A stretch of DNA of 64,000 nt from contig NZ_CP022548.1 of NCBI RefSeq assembly GCF_002776575.1, positions 1,007,001 through 1,071,000 of the forward strand, written 5' to 3'. Within the stretch, counting starts at the first letter, position 1; every line of letters starts with the position of its first letter. The notes beneath the pieces are model-generated. The model was not told the origin of the DNA. It did no database searches and saw nothing but the letters and a program-made list of their open reading frames with translations. The DNA is from Sphingorhabdus sp. YGSMI21 (lineage in GTDB: Bacteria > Pseudomonadota > Alphaproteobacteria > Sphingomonadales > Sphingomonadaceae). Positions 61,185 through 64,000 of this stretch are shown here, in pieces. The position numbers were made by a program, and so were the translations under genes.

Positions 61185-61617
61185 CGAGAATATGCTGCTC
61201 GAGCGGTCCGGCCTTGCTCTCGGGAATGACCTTGCCGCGGATCGACTGACCCGCCGCATGGATCGATTCCCGGTCGCCGGAGACCAGATAATGCCATTCC
61301 GGCAGCGGCAGGCCCCGGGCCCGAATTTTATAGGCGCAACTGTCGGGCAGCCAGTCAAATTCTTCCAGCTTGTTGCGAGTCAGCCGGACGCAATCCGGGA
61401 CATGAAACTTGCGGTGGCGATAATCGCTGCACTGGGCGCTCTGCAGATCGAGCAATTTGCAGGCAATATTGGTCATATATATCTGACCGTCATCCTCGTC
61501 CTCGGCCTTCAGCAGGCAGCATTTGCCACAGCCGTCGCACAAGGCCTCCCACTGACCGCGATCCAGCGATTCAAGCGGTGCTTCCCAGAAGGGCTGGTCG
61601 GCGCCTAGCGCGCCCAT
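61171..61617 (-). CDS. YcgN-family cysteine-cluster protein
   Basis: The 148-residue protein has the UPF0260/YcgN pattern: FWEAPLESLDRGQWEALCDGCGKCCLLKAEDEDDGQIYMTNIACKLLD, Cys-rich, with ESLPDSCAYKI-like WLPDSCAYKIRARGLPLPEWHYL. The clustered Cys residues suggest metal binding. Function unknown. It overlaps SCO by 13 bases and YgjP by 14 bases in a three-gene operon. Confidence 0.92.
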   Translation of the reverse strand: MGALGADQPFWEAPLESLDRGQWEALCDGCGKCCLLKAEDEDDGQIYMTNIACKLLDLQSAQCSDYRHRKFHVPDCVRLTRNKLEEFDWLPDSCAYKIRARGLPLPEWHYLVSGDRESIHAAGQSIRGKVIPESKAGPLEQHILDAPL

Positions 61618-62237
61618 CGGATAATTTCGTCGGCGACCTGCTGCGGCGTGCCGTCAAAGGGCAACAGCGCCAGCGGCTCACCCTCCGGTCCGAAAAGATA
61701 GGCCTGGCGGCTATGGTCGACAAGATATTCGCTCGATCCTTCGTCGTTACGGATATCGTAGAGAATCAGATATTTTTTCGCGACAGCGGCGATTTCCTCG
61801 ACGCTTCCGGTAAGACCGACAAGCCGCGGATGGAAAGCGGAAACATATTGTTTCAGCACGGCAGGCGTATCGCGACCGGGATCGACGGAGATGAAAATCG
61901 GCTGGATCTTCCGGGCCAGAGCCGGATCGTCCTTTTCCACCTGTTTCAATCCCAGCATGATATTGGCCAGATCGACCGGGCAGACGTCGGGGCAATAGCT
62001 GTAGCCAAAATAGATGATGCGATACTGGCCCTTGAAGTCAGTGTCCGAAGTTTTGCCGCCGTCCTGGTTGGTCAGCGTGAAGGACCCGCCGATCTTCGCG
62101 CCCGCAAGCGGTGGCTCCGCACCGGCCGGCGCACCTCCGTCGGACGCAGGGTTGCAGGCGGCCAGAAGTGTCAGTAATCCTGTGGCGAGGATCATTTTTA
62201 CGACATTGTTGATATTGTTCATTACGGGGCCAGACAT
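61605..62237 (-). CDS. SCO1/SenC-family copper-binding protein
   Basis: The 210-residue protein has a lipobox-like start (LLTLLAACNPAS) and a thioredoxin fold with the copper motif CPDVCP and a distal His in EYLVDHSRQAYL. It delivers copper to the Cu(A) centre of cytochrome oxidase or acts as a thiol protein. The start is ATG 62237 or 62222. It is the first gene of the SCO-YcgN-YgjP operon and diverges from the ankyrin gene. Confidence 0.93.
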   Translation of the reverse strand: MSGPVMNNINNVVKMILATGLLTLLAACNPASDGGAPAGAEPPLAGAKIGGSFTLTNQDGGKTSDTDFKGQYRIIYFGYSYCPDVCPVDLANIMLGLKQVEKDDPALARKIQPIFISVDPGRDTPAVLKQYVSAFHPRLVGLTGSVEEIAAVAKKYLILYDIRNDEGSSEYLVDHSRQAYLFGPEGEPLALLPFDGTPQQVADEIIRWAR

Positions 62238-62331
62238 GGTCTGCTAGTGGATCAATTTCAACAGATAATTGATAGACAGCAATTGCAGTGGACCGGTGCA
62301 AATGGTCACCGGTCAAAAAACGGGGCTAAAA

Positions 62332-62985
62332 ATGTTCAAGAATATATCTTCGGTCACTCACTCGTCCGGTACATTGGTCAAATTCCTGCAGCTCGCCTTG
62401 CTGGCGGTTGCCCTTGCGTCGATCTCCGCTCCGGCTGCCGCCCAGTTTTCGGAAAGCTATAATTTTCTGAAAGCGGTCAAGGAGAGAGATGGCGAGGAAG
62501 CAACCAAATTTCTCAGCCAGCCGGGGTCGGTGATCGTCAACACGCGCGACCGCTCGACCGGAGAGACGGCCCTGCATATCGTTGTGGCCCGTCGCGACAA
62601 TATCTGGGTCGGTTTCCTGCTGCAAAAAGGCGCCAATCCCGATCTCGCCGACAAGGAGGGTGTGACGCCGCTCATGCTGGCGACCCAGTTGCGCTTCGTC
62701 GACGGTGTCAGGACCCTTCTGGCCAAGAAGGCCAAGGTGGATGCAACGAACAGACAGGGGGAAACGGCCCTCATCCGAGCCGTCCAGCTTCGCGATAGCG
62801 AATTGGTCCGCCTGTTGCTCGCCAATGGCGCCGACCCGGACCACACCGATTCACTCGCCGGAAAATCGGCCCGCGACTATGCCAGGCAGGATCGCCGGGG
62901 CGCATCCATCTTGGCCGAGATTGAAAAAGCGGACGCTGACAAAAAACCGGAACCGCAAGGCCGTTTCTTCGGACCGGAAGGCTAG
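62332..62985 (+). CDS. Periplasmic ankyrin-repeat protein
   Basis: The 217-residue protein has a signal peptide (KFLQLALLAVALASISAPAAAQF) and four ankyrin-like units: SYNFLKAVKERDGEEATKFL, TGETALHIVVARRDNIWVGFLLQKGANPD, EGVTPLMLATQLRFVDGVRTLLAKKAKVD and QGETALIRAVQLRDSELVRLLLANGADPD. It is probably a periplasmic protein-binding scaffold. I chose ATG 62332 because acgggg lies seven bases upstream; an upstream in-frame ATG at 62269 is less likely. Confidence 0.87.
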   Translation: MFKNISSVTHSSGTLVKFLQLALLAVALASISAPAAAQFSESYNFLKAVKERDGEEATKFLSQPGSVIVNTRDRSTGETALHIVVARRDNIWVGFLLQKGANPDLADKEGVTPLMLATQLRFVDGVRTLLAKKAKVDATNRQGETALIRAVQLRDSELVRLLLANGADPDHTDSLAGKSARDYARQDRRGASILAEIEKADADKKPEPQGRFFGPEG

Positions 62986-62992
62986 TCGACGC

Positions 62993-63511
62993 TCAATAGC
63001 CGTCTGGTTCGTGCTGTCCCCGCACCGGACTGATCCAGCCATCCGAAATCGCCGACCGCTGCATGGCGCGGCGAGCCAGCCGCATCGTCTCGGTCTTGCG
63101 CCGTGCCGGTGCCAGAGCATTGGTCGCAGCAGCCCGCACCATTTCCGCATCATAGGCGTCGGCGATGATCAGCCCGGTACGCTCGGGCATGAAATCGGGT
63201 CCTTCGACCGGGGACGCGTCGAATCCGACCGGAAGCGCCCAGTAGAAACGGTCACAATAGTCCAGATATTCGGTCCATTTGGCGTCGCCCAGCAAATCGC
63301 TGCGCGCGACCTTGATCTCGACGATGACAATCTGGCCCTTGGCATCAATACCCATCAGGTCGGCCCGGCGCCGGTTCCGCAAGCTGACCTCGGGCAACAC
63401 CATGATATCGTGTCGCATGAACATCCGGGCGACGCCGCGGGCAACAGCCTGTGCTCCGCTCAACACATCGGCGGTCATCAGCAATCCGGAGGAATCATCG
63501 ATCGATGTCAT
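62993..63511 (-). CDS. mmcB: MmcB-family DNA repair nuclease-like protein
   Basis: The 172-residue protein has a PD-(D/E)xK-like core: EVSLRNRRRADLMGIDAKGQIVIVEIKVARSDLLGDAKWTEYLDYCDRFYWALP. MmcB is part of the SOS-linked repair set of alphaproteobacteria and is needed for mitomycin C resistance in Caulobacter. The D...ExK arrangement is complete (RRAD, VEIK). An alternative ATG lies at residue 12. It converges on the ankyrin gene. Confidence 0.92.
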   Translation of the reverse strand: MTSIDDSSGLLMTADVLSGAQAVARGVARMFMRHDIMVLPEVSLRNRRRADLMGIDAKGQIVIVEIKVARSDLLGDAKWTEYLDYCDRFYWALPVGFDASPVEGPDFMPERTGLIIADAYDAEMVRAAATNALAPARRKTETMRLARRAMQRSAISDGWISPVRGQHEPDGY

Positions 63512-63544
63512 CGCATCTGACTAGAACATAAAAAGAACAAAATA

Positions 63545-63566
63545 AAGGCCCCCGTTCGGGAGCCTT
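63545..63566 (-). terminator. Terminator of the SleB-type hydrolase gene
   Basis: The stem aaggc(c)ccc/ggg(a)gcctt closes over a short loop, and on the minus strand it is followed by tattttgttcttttt. It lies 27 bases past the hydrolase stop, upstream of mmcB. Confidence 0.82.
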
Positions 63567-63592
63567 CATTTATTCGCCAATTTCCGGATCGC

Positions 63593-64000
63593 CTATTGAT
63601 AGAAGATATGATTGTCTATCGTAGCCAGCCGCTTGAGACGCCAGCCCGGCGAAACATAGCGTGCGTGAAAGAACAGCGCGCCTTCGACCGAACTTTCCCA
63701 GCCATCGTTCATCGCAATCTTGGCAATCGCCACGGCGTTGCGCCACTGCCGGTGGCCCTTGTTGATGCGGGGCATCTTGCCACCGCGCACGAAGGAAAAC
63801 TGGCTGCGCTGATATACAACGCCGCAGATCGTGTCGGGAAAACGGGGTGAAGCGACACGCGCCAGAACAACGCGGGCTACCGCCAGCTGGCCTTTCAGCG
63901 ATTCGCTTTTCGATTCAAAATAGACGGTGCCTGCAAGGCAGTGCATTTCTTCATCGAGCGCGCCGGCGACCGATTGCTGGCGGACCAGCTGGCGCAGCGT
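63593..64000 (-). CDS. Cell-wall hydrolase, SleB/CwlJ type (5' truncated at right edge)
   Basis: The visible 135 residues start mid-gene (TLRQLVRQQSVAGALDEE) and contain the SleB-like catalytic domain: CLAGTVYFESKSESLKGQLAVARVVLARV, CGVVYQRSQFSF, AKIAMNDG and FHARYVSPGWRLKRLATIDNHIFY. The E in YFESKSE is the likely catalytic acid, as in the lytic transglycosylase-like group. The true start lies right of the window. It ends at a clear terminator. Confidence 0.85.
   Translation of the reverse strand, partial: TLRQLVRQQSVAGALDEEMHCLAGTVYFESKSESLKGQLAVARVVLARVASPRFPDTICGVVYQRSQFSFVRGGKMPRINKGHRQWRNAVAIAKIAMNDGWESSVEGALFFHARYVSPGWRLKRLATIDNHIFYQ

Overview
The window looks like chromosomal DNA of an alphaproteobacterium, most likely a sphingomonad (Sphingopyxis, Sphingorhabdus or Parasphingorhabdus type). 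The support is the family content: MipZ and DivK of the alphaproteobacterial cell-cycle machinery, a DUF3576-leuS-lptE-holA cluster, MmcB, YcgN and DUF3572 proteins, and the dispersed palindromes CCTTCGACAGGCTCAGG and CCCCGGCCTTCGCCGGGG that sphingomonad genomes commonly carry. The genus is inferred, not shown.

Left edge to about 4.5 kb: the end of an integrated mobile element. A P4-type tyrosine integrase sits beside the 3' end of tRNA-Ser(GGA). An unknown 254-residue cargo protein is translationally coupled to it (GTGA overlap). A tightly overlapping minus-strand set of small phage/satellite-like genes follows: an AlpA/excisionase-like regulator, two winged-helix proteins, an HGG-repeat protein and a small membrane protein running off the edge. 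No capsid, portal or tail gene is visible.

4.7-16 kb: two tandem periplasmic cyclophilin-like proteins separated by palindromic repeats, alanine dehydrogenase, an SDR enzyme, a DUF5818 protein and a GNAT enzyme. Then a minus-strand envelope operon follows: RNase D, lptC, lptA, lptB, rpoN. A frameshifted DUF4870 gene and a double cold-shock protein with a clear terminator come next.

16-30 kb: a trypsin-like autotransporter, Dps, a GDT1 cation transporter, rpmG, divK, a compact plus-strand operon (DUF3572, HAD, RidA, GDPD, COG3146), panC, mipZ, a J-domain protein, phosphomannomutase, and a tandem pair of about 40-residue membrane peptides.

30-44.5 kb: MAPEG, D-aminoacylase-like and HDAC-like proteins, an AI-2E-family permease, a ligase-associated DEXH helicase carrying an in-frame palindromic-repeat insertion, two tandem two-lobed retropepsin-like proteins, two lipoproteins (one AT-rich), a beta-barrel protein, a GST and TrhO.

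44.5-64 kb: PdeM (partner nuclease family of the helicase), the biotin genes bioF-bioD-bioA, a large CPA/RCK antiporter, YggS, a degenerate ThiE-like protein, an outer-membrane protein, DUF3576-leuS-lptE-holA, DUF4402, MsrB, a class A PBP, a minus-strand SCO-YcgN-YgjP operon, an ankyrin protein, MmcB, and a truncated SleB-type cell-wall hydrolase at the right edge.

Overall this is mostly core chromosome. Accessory signals are concentrated in the tRNA-Ser island, the 30 kb micro-peptides, the helicase insertion and the 37.9-41.6 kb paralog/lipoprotein block.
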